Source: Catenulispora sp. EB89 (GTDB taxonomy: Bacteria > Actinomycetota > Actinomycetes > Streptomycetales > Catenulisporaceae). Taken from it: a stretch of 64,000 nt of DNA. Position numbers and translations under genes: made by a program. Every line of letters starts with the position of its first letter. The first letter of the stretch is position 1. Where the stretch lies: positions 1 to 64,000 of the forward strand of contig NZ_JBGCCU010000002.1 in the NCBI RefSeq assembly GCF_041261445.1, in the 5' to 3' direction. The notes under the pieces are model-generated. The model was not told the DNA's origin. It saw nothing but the letters and a program-made list of their open reading frames with translations, and did not search any database. Shown here piece after piece: positions 8,315-15,819 of the stretch.

Positions 8315-9886
8315 CTACCCGCGGCTCACGGGCGTCTCCCGGGGCACGTAGACGTCGATCCAGGACCCGGCTGTGAATCGTGCCGCAAGTCGGTAACGGC
8401 TCATGATCGCCCGGTACGCGGCCGCCTCGCCCGGGTGGTGCGCGGGATCGGCGAGGAAGCGGCCGGCGGCGTGCTCGGTGAGGATGAGCGCCCGGGCCCG
8501 GACCCCCGGCCGGTCGGTCGCGAAGGTGAGCGGCACGAGGTGGTAGCGCGCGGGGTCCAGCCAGGGGCCGTAGCTCTCCACGGCGACCGGCGCGTGCCCG
8601 GGGACGTGCGCGGCGACCCACGCCGCGGCCTGGACCCGCGAGTGCTCGTCGAGGCGGGGGTAGAGGCGGACGGCGGAGGCGAGCGGGAGGAACGCCGCCG
8701 CCACGGCCACGGCCCCGGCTGCGGCGCCGGCCGCGGCGCCGACGACCCGCCGTCGCGTCCACGGGGCGGCAGCCGGGACGACAGCCGGGACGACAGCCGA
8801 GACGACGGCCGGCACGGCCACGCCGGCGAGGACGGCGAGCGCCGGGGTCAGCGGGACGAGATTGCGGTCGAAGCGGACGGTCATCACCGCCAGGAGAAGG
8901 AACTGCGGAATCACATAAGCGAAGACGATGATCAATGTCCTGCGAATGAGCTCGGTCGCGCGGAACAGCGCGACGAGTGCCACCGCCACGGCGGCCAATG
9001 GCAATGGCTGATCGCGGAAGAGGGCGCCGAGGTAGTAGCCGGGTGCGCCGCCCTGCGCACCGACGTGGCCATCTTGATAATGGACGGCTTCCGATCGCAC
9101 GCCGTCCAGAACGGAGAGGGGGTCCGTGAGGATCCCCGGCGTGGTCAGCGCGAACACCGCTGCCGCGACGGCGGCGGCTTGCGCGATTCGGATCACCGGC
9201 TTGTCGCGCCGGGGACTCAACACATAGGCGACAACTACCGGAAGAGCTGCGACGGCCGCGTATTTGGCGCCTAATGCGATCCCCACGCCGAGACCGCAGA
9301 GAAGGTCTCCATAGCGCGCGTCACGGAGAACCCGAGTAGCGCCGTACAAGGTAAGCGCTACGGCGAGCCCGACATATACGTCCGGCGTCGCGTAAACACT
9401 GTTGGCTGCCGCTAAGGGGGAAACCGCTACGGTCGCCGCAGCGACGGCGGCAGCGATACGTCCCCATCGCTCCGGCAGCTCTGCCGCCTTCAGTACTTCC
9501 CGTACGGCGGCCCACACCAGTAAGCAGGTGGCTACCGCGGCGAAGACTCCGACGAACCGGACCGCCACGATGAACGCGCGGGCGTCCGTGTGGGCCACGC
9601 CGAGGTTCTCGATGCGCATCGCGCCGTGTGCCGGTACGTGGATCCCTACCGCGCGGAAGGCGGTCGTCACTCCGGCGATCACCTCATAGAGGAGTCCCGG
9701 GTAACGGTAGGTGTGCGCGTTCAGCATCCCGTCCGACGCCATGCGCAGCCCGACGGAGATGTTCAACGGCTCGTCCGAGTTCCCGTCTCCCGGCAGCGCG
9801 GCCATCACCAACGGCACCCGCAGCGCCAGGGCGAGCACGGCCACCGCCGCCGCCAGGGGGTCGATCCTCCGCAACGCCATTCGCAT
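8315..9886 (-). CDS. GT39-like multi-spanning glycosyltransferase
   Basis: 523 aa integral membrane protein resembling the ArnT/PMT (GT39) superfamily, which moves sugars from polyprenyl-phosphate carriers on the outer membrane face. Supporting signs: an N-terminal membrane helix, then the acidic loop motif GNSDEP (~residues 35-40), a following RYPGLLYEV segment, about 11-12 hydrophobic stretches and a C-terminal ~120-residue extracytoplasmic domain (RVQAAAWVAAHVPGHAPVAV onwards). Ala/Val-rich repetitive helix VPAVVSAVVPAVVPAAAP near residue 355. ATG start. Substrate unknown. Confidence 0.8.
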   Translation of the reverse strand: MRMALRRIDPLAAAVAVLALALRVPLVMAALPGDGNSDEPLNISVGLRMASDGMLNAHTYRYPGLLYEVIAGVTTAFRAVGIHVPAHGAMRIENLGVAHTDARAFIVAVRFVGVFAAVATCLLVWAAVREVLKAAELPERWGRIAAAVAAATVAVSPLAAANSVYATPDVYVGLAVALTLYGATRVLRDARYGDLLCGLGVGIALGAKYAAVAALPVVVAYVLSPRRDKPVIRIAQAAAVAAAVFALTTPGILTDPLSVLDGVRSEAVHYQDGHVGAQGGAPGYYLGALFRDQPLPLAAVAVALVALFRATELIRRTLIIVFAYVIPQFLLLAVMTVRFDRNLVPLTPALAVLAGVAVPAVVSAVVPAVVPAAAPWTRRRVVGAAAGAAAGAVAVAAAFLPLASAVRLYPRLDEHSRVQAAAWVAAHVPGHAPVAVESYGPWLDPARYHLVPLTFATDRPGVRARALILTEHAAGRFLADPAHHPGEAAAYRAIMSRYRLAARFTAGSWIDVYVPRETPVSRG

Positions 9887-9975
9887 GTCGGGTCAACGAT
9901 CGACCGGGGTGGTCGGAAACGCACTGACGGTCACATATGGGTTCACAACGCACAAGAGGTGCGCTCCACATATAA

Positions 9976-10014
9976 GAGGTGCACCCCGCTGAGAGTTTCA
10001 GAGGGGCACACCTC
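9976..10014 (-). terminator. Probable terminator after the peptide operon
   Basis: Arms 9976-9987 and 10003-10014 pair over 12 positions with two mismatches, and the loop can form its own small stem (CTGA/TCAG). On the minus strand it is followed by TTATATG. The 9-mer AAGAGGTGC occurs twice nearby (9953 and 9974 areas). Confidence 0.5.
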
Positions 10015-10044
10015 CTACAGCCGGGTGCCGGGCCGGCCACACAC

Positions 10045-10413
10045 TCAGTTGTGCAACGGACTCCGGCGGTCCTCGAGGTCGTCGAGCCCACCCAGGAGCT
10101 CGTACCCGTAGGGGCCCTCGACCCAGTCCACACTCCAGTCCTCCAGCATCGGCGAGGTGGTCAGGGCGCGCCGCACCAACGCGGTCGCGGTGTCACGGAC
10201 CGAGTACGGAACGTCCGGATCGGACGCGAGGTACAGTCCGGCCACGAGGCGGGCCGGGAAGACGCCGGCTTCGTCGACTACTACGTGAGCGTGCTCCAGG
10301 GCGCGGGGAGAGTCGCCGGAGACCGCCTGCAGGGCGTAGCGGAGAGTTGCCGCTGCCAGACCGCGGTCTCCCGCGAAGCCGGCGCGCTGCACCGCAACCA
10401 TGATCAGATCCAT
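10045..10413 (-). CDS. Hypothetical protein, partner of secreted peptide
   Basis: 122 aa, family not recognised. Soluble, helical, Ala/Leu-rich N-terminal two thirds, acidic C-terminus (LEDWSVDWVEGPYGYELLGG). ATG at 10411-10413 with AAAGGA four to five bases upstream. It starts only 18 bases after the stop of the 61-aa secreted peptide gene, so the two are almost certainly co-transcribed. A cytoplasmic partner, immunity or maturation role for the peptide is possible but there is no direct evidence. Codon usage is normal for the window. Confidence 0.65.
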   Translation of the reverse strand: MDLIMVAVQRAGFAGDRGLAAATLRYALQAVSGDSPRALEHAHVVVDEAGVFPARLVAGLYLASDPDVPYSVRDTATALVRRALTTSPMLEDWSVDWVEGPYGYELLGGLDDLEDRRSPLHN

Positions 10414-10431
10414 GATCTTCCTTTCTCCTTT

Positions 10432-10617
10432 TCAGCTTCCGCCGAGCTCCCAGCAGCCCCCACAGTCCGTCGTGACGACCCCGGCGGCCGTGGCGGCCGC
10501 GCTGGTGACGGAAGCGGTGGGGGCGGCGGTCTGCCGGGCGAGAGCAGGGACGGCCGGTACCGCGACAAGGGCGACCGCAGCCGCGGCGCCCATGAGGGCA
10601 TGCTTGAATCGAGACAC
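10432..10617 (-). CDS. Small secreted Cys-containing peptide
   Basis: 61 aa. Basic N-terminus (MSRFKH), a hydrophobic Ala/Val core and a signal-peptidase-like ALA cleavage after residue 27, leaving a mature peptide of about 34 residues. The mature part is Ala/Thr-rich and ends in DCGGCWELGGS with two cysteines (52 and 55) and the only Trp. GTG start at 10615-10617; the ribosome site is weak. All codons follow the GC-rich third-position pattern, which supports it being real. Function unknown. The C-X2-C tail could form a disulphide, bind metal or be a modified peptide core, but no modification enzyme is nearby. Confidence 0.6.
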   Translation of the reverse strand: MSRFKHALMGAAAAVALVAVPAVPALARQTAAPTASVTSAAATAAGVVTTDCGGCWELGGS

Positions 10618-10910
10618 GGCGAATCCATTCTTCGGGGCGGGTTTTCAGGGCCCGAACAGATGCGTGGGGCGGGCCGTTGCGCCTGGATCTGGCGCCGGTC
10701 TGAGTCTCGCCCGGGGCGGGTGTCGCGGGGAATGGAGCAGGCCCGTCCGCCTTAGGACAGGCCGGTCCCGGCCAGAGTCCGGCCACAGCCCGCCCGAAGC
10801 GCGGCCACAGCCTGTATCCGGAATGGTGCGGTATCCCCCTTGATCGCCAAGGGTCCTGCTGCGAGCATGGGTCCGGCACGGGAGACCGGATATTCCAAAG
10901 GGGGTGTGCC
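10618..10910. promoter_or_regulatory. Divergent promoter region of peptide operon and LuxR gene
   Basis: No gene seen. Near the LuxR side there are related sequences TATCCGGAAT (about 10815), GGTATCC (about 10832) and CCGGATATTCC (about 10886); these may be regulator sites, but no clean palindrome or confident -10/-35 pair could be assigned. Confidence 0.35.
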
Positions 10911-11855
10911 GTGCTTGGTTCGCTGGGGCTCGATCCGCTTGCACAAGCGGTCTACAGCGCGATGCTCGCCGACCCTTCAGTAGGTGTCCGCGAGCTGAAG
11001 GAGCGTCTGGGCCAGGAGGAGGACCGGATCCGGGACACCCTGGACCGGCTCGTCGAGCTGGCCCTGCTCCGCCCTTCCCGCGATCAGCCCGGCGAGTTGT
11101 ACCCGGTTTCGCTGGTGGCCGGGATGCAGCGGCTGGTACAGCGGCAGGAGGAGGAGCTGGCCGCCGGGCGCGACGCCGTGGCGGCGGGCCGGGCCGCGGT
11201 GGCGGACCGCCAGCCGGCCCAACAGCTGCTCGGGCTGGACGCGGTGCAGTCCGAACTGGAGCAGCTACTGGCCGGAGCCACCGTCGAGGTGCTCTCGATG
11301 GTCCCGGGCAGCGCGGTGCGAGCGGCGACCCTCAAAGCGGCAGAGTCGCTGGACGAGGACATGACCCGCCGCGTCCGCTCCCGCATCCTCTACCACTCCA
11401 CGGTCCGCCAGGACCCTGCCACCATCGCCTACGGCCGCTGGATGGCCGAGCGGGGCAGCGAGGTCCGGCTCTCCCCCTCCGTGACCCGCCGCCTGCTCAT
11501 CGTGGACGGCAAGACCGCCGTCGTCCCGCTCAAACCGAACGAAACCAGCGTCGGCGCCCTCTGCGTCCGCGAACCCGGGCTGATAGACCAACTCACCGCC
11601 CTGTTCGAACTGATCTGGACCGACGCCGTCCCGCTGGGCATGCCCGCCAAGTCCGATTCCCCGGCCGGCCTGACCCCCACCGACAACCACCTCCTGCGCC
11701 TGCTCGCCGACGGCCTGACCGACGAAGCCGCAGCGAAGCGCCTGGGCATCTCGGCACGCACGGTGCGCCGCATCATGGCCGATCTGATGGTCCGCCTCGG
11801 CGCCGAGAGCCGCTTTGAGGCCGGGGTCGAGGCGGCGCGGCGCGGCTGGCTCTGA
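10911..11855 (+). CDS. LuxR-type regulator with TrmB-like N-terminus
   Basis: 314 aa transcription factor. Residues ~1-70 look like a TrmB-type winged helix (LDPLAQAVYSAMLADPSVGV, then ELKERLGQ), followed by a coiled region (~75-100) and a phospholipase-D-like/effector segment in the middle. The C-terminal LuxR helix-turn-helix is clear: LTPTDNHLLRLLADGLTDEA then KRLGISARTVRRIMADLM. GTG start at 10911 with AAAGGGGG 6-7 bases upstream. It is divergent from the secreted peptide/122-aa gene pair across a 293-base region, so that operon is a plausible target (inference). Confidence 0.85.
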   Translation: MLGSLGLDPLAQAVYSAMLADPSVGVRELKERLGQEEDRIRDTLDRLVELALLRPSRDQPGELYPVSLVAGMQRLVQRQEEELAAGRDAVAAGRAAVADRQPAQQLLGLDAVQSELEQLLAGATVEVLSMVPGSAVRAATLKAAESLDEDMTRRVRSRILYHSTVRQDPATIAYGRWMAERGSEVRLSPSVTRRLLIVDGKTAVVPLKPNETSVGALCVREPGLIDQLTALFELIWTDAVPLGMPAKSDSPAGLTPTDNHLLRLLADGLTDEAAAKRLGISARTVRRIMADLMVRLGAESRFEAGVEAARRGWL

Positions 11856-12221
11856 AAAATCGGCGCTGCTGACCTGTGTGTGGGTGCTGGTGGCTGGGTG
11901 TGGGTGGCTGGTGGGTTTATAAGAGCCTTTTTACGGCTTCGCCCAAGGTTTGGTGACCTCGCTGGGTGGCGGCCCACGACACGCGACCGCCGCCCGCCCG
12001 CCTGACGCGTGCGCAGTGACTCGGACCCTCGCGCGGTCGTGAACGCCCCAACCAGAAGCGCCAAAAAATCCGGTCACCAGATTGCGGCTTCCGTAACCGC
12101 CCGGATACAGCTCATGAGCGGACGTGAGACGTCCGCCGCACTCACATAGAGTTGGCGCGACGCTGCGTCGCTTCGGCGGCGCGTGGCGGGATTCGACGGG
12201 ATTCGACCAGACGGAGTCATC
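11856..12221. other. Intergenic region, no gene
   Basis: Contains a GT-rich stretch (about 11877-11918, repeated GTGGCTGG/GTGGGT), a weak hairpin near 11920-11945 (AAGAGCC / GGCTT around a T-run) and, close to the dehydrogenase gene, a perfect inverted repeat at 12118-12136. No supported coding region on either strand. Confidence 0.5.
12118..12136. promoter_or_regulatory. Inverted repeat upstream of wbpA-like gene
   Basis: GCGGACGT-GAG-ACGTCCGC: perfect 8-bp arms with a 3-base spacer, about 85 bases before the start codon and just ahead of a possible -10 (CATAGAG at about 12145). Candidate operator; regulator unknown. Confidence 0.4.
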
Positions 12222-13478
12222 ATGCACGTAGTCGTCGCCGGCCAGGGGTACGTCGGCCTGCCGCTCGCGGTCCGCGCGGCCGAGGTGGGGCACCGGGTCG
12301 TGGGCTACGACGTGGATCCGCACCGGGTGAAGCAGCTGGCGGCCGGCGAGTCGTACGTCGAGGACGTCGCCTCCGAGCGGATCCGCGCCGTGCTGGACTC
12401 CGGTGCCTACTCCGTCACCTCCGACGCCGCCGCGCTGGCCGGCTTCGACCTGGCCGTGATCACGGTGCCGACGCCGCTGCGCGACGGCGTGCCGGACCTG
12501 AGCTACATCGAGTCCTGCTCCCGCACGCTCGGCGCGCATCTGCGTCCCGGGGCGACCGTGGTGCTGGAGTCCACGACCTACCCGGGCACCACCGAGGAGC
12601 TGATGGTGCCGATCCTGGAGGAGCTCTCCGGGCTGGCCGCGGGCCGCGACTTCCACGCCGGCTTCAGCCCCGAGCGCATCGACCCGGGGAACCAGAACTG
12701 GCCGTTCGAGAAGACCCCGAAGGTGGTCTCCGGCGTCGACGCGGACTCGCTGGCGGTGATCAAGGGCTTCTACGACGACCTCGTCGAGACCACGGTCCCG
12801 GTCTCCGGGCCGAAGGAGGCCGAGCTCGCCAAGCTCATCGAGAACACCTTCCGGCACGTCAACATCGCGCTGGTGAACGAGATAGCGATGTTCGCCAAGG
12901 CGCTGGACGTGGACGTCTGGGAGGCGATCGGCGCCGCGGCGTCCAAGCCCTTCGGCTTCATGAAGTTCACCCCCGGCCCCGGCGTCGGCGGGCACTGCCT
13001 GCCGATCGACCCGTCGTTCCTGTCCTGGAAGGTGGAGCGCACGGTCGGCGTCCCGTTCCGCTTCGTGGAGCTGGCGAACGACGTGAACAACCACATGCCG
13101 GACTACGTCGTGCGGCGCCTGATGGAGGGCCTGAACGCCCGCCGGCAGACGGTCAACGGCTCGCGCGTGCTGTTGCTGGGCCTGGCGTACAAGCCGAACA
13201 CCTCCGATGCCCGCGAGTCGCCCTCGACCCGGGTCGCCGAGCTGCTGCTGAACCTGGGCGCGCAGGTGCGCGGGGCGGACCCGCACGTGGTCGACGACAT
13301 CCACGCCGACGCCCGGCTGGTGCGCGTCGAGGCCGGCGCCGAGGAGATCGCCGCGGCCGACGCGGTGGTCCTTCTGGCCGACCACGCAGAGTTCGATTAC
13401 GACCTCGTAGCGAAGCACGCGAAATATGTCCTCGACTGCCGGAACCGGATGGCCGGCCCGAACGTCGAAGTGTTGTAG
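12222..13478 (+). CDS. Nucleotide-sugar 6-dehydrogenase, WbpA/WecC-like
   Basis: NAD-dependent enzyme oxidising C6 of UDP-GlcNAc or UDP-ManNAc to the uronic acid in two steps. 418 aa. Rossmann motif GQGYVG at 7-12; second-domain catalytic Lys204 and Asn208 in ELAKLIENTF; nucleophile Cys259 in GVGGHCLPIDP. The segments FSPERIDPGN and FMKFTPGPGVGGH match the UDP-HexNAc branch better than UDP-glucose dehydrogenase (compare the separate Ugd gene at 48 kb). ATG at 12222 with GGAG five bases upstream; the in-frame extension upstream lacks a ribosome site. With the WbpB/E/D-like genes at 0.7-3.5 kb and the epimerase at 15.8 kb it could complete a Wbp-type pathway. Confidence 0.9.
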   Translation: MHVVVAGQGYVGLPLAVRAAEVGHRVVGYDVDPHRVKQLAAGESYVEDVASERIRAVLDSGAYSVTSDAAALAGFDLAVITVPTPLRDGVPDLSYIESCSRTLGAHLRPGATVVLESTTYPGTTEELMVPILEELSGLAAGRDFHAGFSPERIDPGNQNWPFEKTPKVVSGVDADSLAVIKGFYDDLVETTVPVSGPKEAELAKLIENTFRHVNIALVNEIAMFAKALDVDVWEAIGAAASKPFGFMKFTPGPGVGGHCLPIDPSFLSWKVERTVGVPFRFVELANDVNNHMPDYVVRRLMEGLNARRQTVNGSRVLLLGLAYKPNTSDARESPSTRVAELLLNLGAQVRGADPHVVDDIHADARLVRVEAGAEEIAAADAVVLLADHAEFDYDLVAKHAKYVLDCRNRMAGPNVEVL

Positions 13479-13531
13479 GACGCGCGACCGCGCCGGCGTT
13501 GTGGGGCGCCGAACCGGTCGCCGTGACACGG

Positions 13532-13582
13532 GTCGAGGCCCGGCTTCCCCAGTGGGGTGGGGGGCCGGGCCTCGACGCGTTT
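13532..13582 (+). terminator. Intrinsic terminator after wbpA-like gene
   Basis: Perfect 13-bp stem (13532-13544 with 13564-13576), a G-rich loop, then GCGTTTT. Lies between convergent genes. Confidence 0.85.
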
Positions 13583-13652
13583 TCCGTTGTCCTTCCGGTG
13601 TTTTCGACTGGTCAGCGTTCTTGGCTGGTCGTGTTCTCAGCTGGTCAGCGCC

Positions 13653-15158
13653 TCACTTGGCGGCGGCCAGGCGCTGCACGGCCTGGTGCGCGATCTGCCG
13701 CACCCACGCGTCACCGCCGGGGATCGGCTGGTCCGCCGACGAGCCGCCCGCCAGCACGTCGAAGGTGATCAGCTTGCCCCCGACCCGGATGGCGACCGTG
13801 ACGCCGCCCCGCTCCCCGGCCCAGTGCTTGATCCAGGCCTGGTCGCCGAGACCGGACAGCGGCTCGGACTTGGCCTTCGTCTGCTGCGTGGACTGGTCGT
13901 AGGCGGCGAGGCCGGTCTGCGCGGCCGAGGCGTCGGCGAACGTGTAGACGCCCTCGTTGACCAGGAACTCGCCGTCGCCACTGGAGATCGTGCCGCGGAA
14001 CATCATCCCGGAGACCGCCGTGGCTCCGATGATCTGGCTCTGGCCCGACTGCCAGGCGTCCTGGGTGTCCGCCCCGAAGGACGGTCCGAGGTCCGCCGGG
14101 GCGAACAGGAAGCCGTCCACCGGCTGCGAGACCGGGAGCGGCGCGGACGAGGGCACGGACGAGGGCACGGACCCGGGCGCCGAACCGCCGGTCGGCGGGG
14201 AGGTCGGCTGCGTGGTCGCCGGCACCGGCTCCGGAACGTCGGTCCGCGGCGCGTTCCGCACCCGGTCCGCAGCCTTCTTCGACACGGCCGTCAGCCAGTC
14301 GGCGGACACCCCCCACACCGCCTCGGCGGACTCGGGCATGAGCTCGTTCACGACGACGACCTGTCCTTCGAGGACGACGGCGCTGACGGCCATGGTCGGA
14401 CCCCCGTAGTTCCGCTGCGTGAACATCGCGTCCCCGGCGCCGCCGACGTCCTGGAAGGACGACACGGCTCCAGCCCCGTCCCGACACCCGCCGGCCTGCG
14501 CGGCCGACCGGACCTCGGAGAAGGCCGCCTTCGCCGAAGCCGCGTCCGGGAACTGGTACAGATGCTCGCTTTCCACGATCCCGTTCTCCTTCGAAGAGGG
14601 GTGGGCGAACTCCCGCTGGGCCGTGGAGCCGACGACGGAGACCGGCGCGATCGGCGCGCAGAACAAGCCCCGGAAAGGCCCGGGCGGCCCGACGGTCCCC
14701 GCGGTGGTGTAGTCGGGGCCCAGATCAGCGGGCTGCATCAGGGCCTCGCTCACCTTCACGTAGCGGCCGGGCGCGGCCGTGGTGGACCGGCCGGCGGTGA
14801 CCGCGCCCGGGCCGGGGGCCGACCTCCCGGTGGCCAGCCCCGCGCTCGTCGCGGCGACCGCCGCCGCCACTATCGCGACGCCCGCGGCCGACGTCGCGGC
14901 CACCCGCCGGCGCCGCTGGTGGCCGCGCCGGCGCACGGCCGCGCCGGGGCCCGCGTATCCGGCCCAGGCGCGGCCGTCCAGCACGTCGGCCAGGACGCCG
15001 CGGAAGTCGTCGTTCATCTCGTCGCCGATGGTGCTGACATCGCCGGTGTCGCCGGCGCCGATGCCGCCGATGCCGCCGACACGGCCGATGTTCGTCTCGC
15101 CGATGTTCGTCTCGCCGCCCACACCGTCGTTCCTCATCGCGTCCCTCATCTCAGGCAT
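13653..15158 (-). CDS. Membrane-anchored secreted protein, sigma-factor partner
   Basis: 501 aa, family not firmly recognised. The cytoplasmic N-terminus (~1-80) contains a short duplication (GETNIGETNIG, then GGIGGIG) followed by NDDFRGVLADVLDGRAWAG, then a basic run and one membrane helix (~88-112, VAATSAAGVAIVAAAVAATS). The exterior has two copies of a similar domain, each beginning with a PADLGP segment (LMQPADLGPDYT and LFAPADLGPSFG), separated by a Pro/Ser/Thr-rich linker (TTQPTSPPTGGSAPGSVPSS). Its start overlaps the end of the ECF sigma gene by 8 bases. An anti-sigma or signal-sensing role is inferred from position only; no zinc-binding anti-sigma motif was seen. Confidence 0.7.
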   Translation of the reverse strand: MPEMRDAMRNDGVGGETNIGETNIGRVGGIGGIGAGDTGDVSTIGDEMNDDFRGVLADVLDGRAWAGYAGPGAAVRRRGHQRRRRVAATSAAGVAIVAAAVAATSAGLATGRSAPGPGAVTAGRSTTAAPGRYVKVSEALMQPADLGPDYTTAGTVGPPGPFRGLFCAPIAPVSVVGSTAQREFAHPSSKENGIVESEHLYQFPDAASAKAAFSEVRSAAQAGGCRDGAGAVSSFQDVGGAGDAMFTQRNYGGPTMAVSAVVLEGQVVVVNELMPESAEAVWGVSADWLTAVSKKAADRVRNAPRTDVPEPVPATTQPTSPPTGGSAPGSVPSSVPSSAPLPVSQPVDGFLFAPADLGPSFGADTQDAWQSGQSQIIGATAVSGMMFRGTISSGDGEFLVNEGVYTFADASAAQTGLAAYDQSTQQTKAKSEPLSGLGDQAWIKHWAGERGGVTVAIRVGGKLITFDVLAGGSSADQPIPGGDAWVRQIAHQAVQRLAAAK

Positions 15159-15663
15159 GCGTCATCTCCCAGCCCTCGGTCCCGGCCGGGTCGGCCAACA
15201 GCCCGGCGAGCGCCGCCCGGCCCCGGGCCAGCCGGGCCTTGACCGTGCCCTGCGGTATCTCCAGCGCCTCCGCGACCTCGGCCACCCGCAGCCCGCCGAG
15301 GTAGTACAGGACCAGCGCGGCGCGCATGCCCTTGGGCAGCACGGCCAGCGCGTCGCGGACCGCGATCGCGTCCGCGGACGGCGGCGGCAGGTCCGGCGGC
15401 ACGCCGTGCCGGGCCATGGCGCGCAGGCCCGCGGTGTAGTGCCGCCAGCGCGAGATCGCCAGCCGGTAGGCGGTGGTCTTGACCCAGCCCACCGGGTCGG
15501 CGCCGTCCCGGGTCAGCCGGTCCCACCGGGTCCAGGCCCGGGCATAGGCCTCCTGGACGCAGTCCTGGGCCTCCGGCAGGTCGCCGATGACCAGGTACAG
15601 CTGGCCGATCAGACGCGGCGCGGTGGCCGCGTAGACCTCGTCGAATTCACTCGGCGACGCCAA
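15151..15663 (-). CDS. ECF RNA polymerase sigma factor (SigE-like)
   Basis: ~170 aa. Region 2: FDEVYAATAPRLIGQLYLVI then DCVQEAYARAWTRWDRL; region 4: VLPKGMRAALVLYYLGGLRV, then EIPQGTVKARLARGRAAL, the helix-turn-helix contacting -35. The TTG at 15661-15663 is preferred because GAGGGG lies eight bases upstream and region 2 starts right after it; a longer reading from 15768 would add ~35 unrelated residues and reach almost to the divergent epimerase gene. Co-transcribed with the downstream anchored protein (8-base overlap), which is the usual arrangement for a regulator of the sigma factor. Confidence 0.85.
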   Translation of the reverse strand: MASPSEFDEVYAATAPRLIGQLYLVIGDLPEAQDCVQEAYARAWTRWDRLTRDGADPVGWVKTTAYRLAISRWRHYTAGLRAMARHGVPPDLPPPSADAIAVRDALAVLPKGMRAALVLYYLGGLRVAEVAEALEIPQGTVKARLARGRAALAGLLADPAGTEGWEMTHA

Positions 15664-15819
15664 GTGCCGCTCCCCTCGGTGCGATCTTCGGGCAGCCACG
15701 ATGCTCGTGCCCGCCCCCGGTTCCGAGCACTGCACGCGCTCAGCCCCGATCGGGTTGCATGCGGGCATGTTCTACAGTTGCCGGGTCAGGCAGCGGAACG
15801 AGCATGGACGGCGGCAGCC

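Noticed and set aside
10432-10617. Lanthipeptide precursor
   Set aside because: No lanthionine synthetase, radical SAM or other maturation enzyme in the neighbourhood, and only two Cys.
12152-13768. Long Arg/Gly-rich frame over the dehydrogenase
   Set aside because: Composition is typical of the shadow frame of a GC-rich gene; no domain visible.
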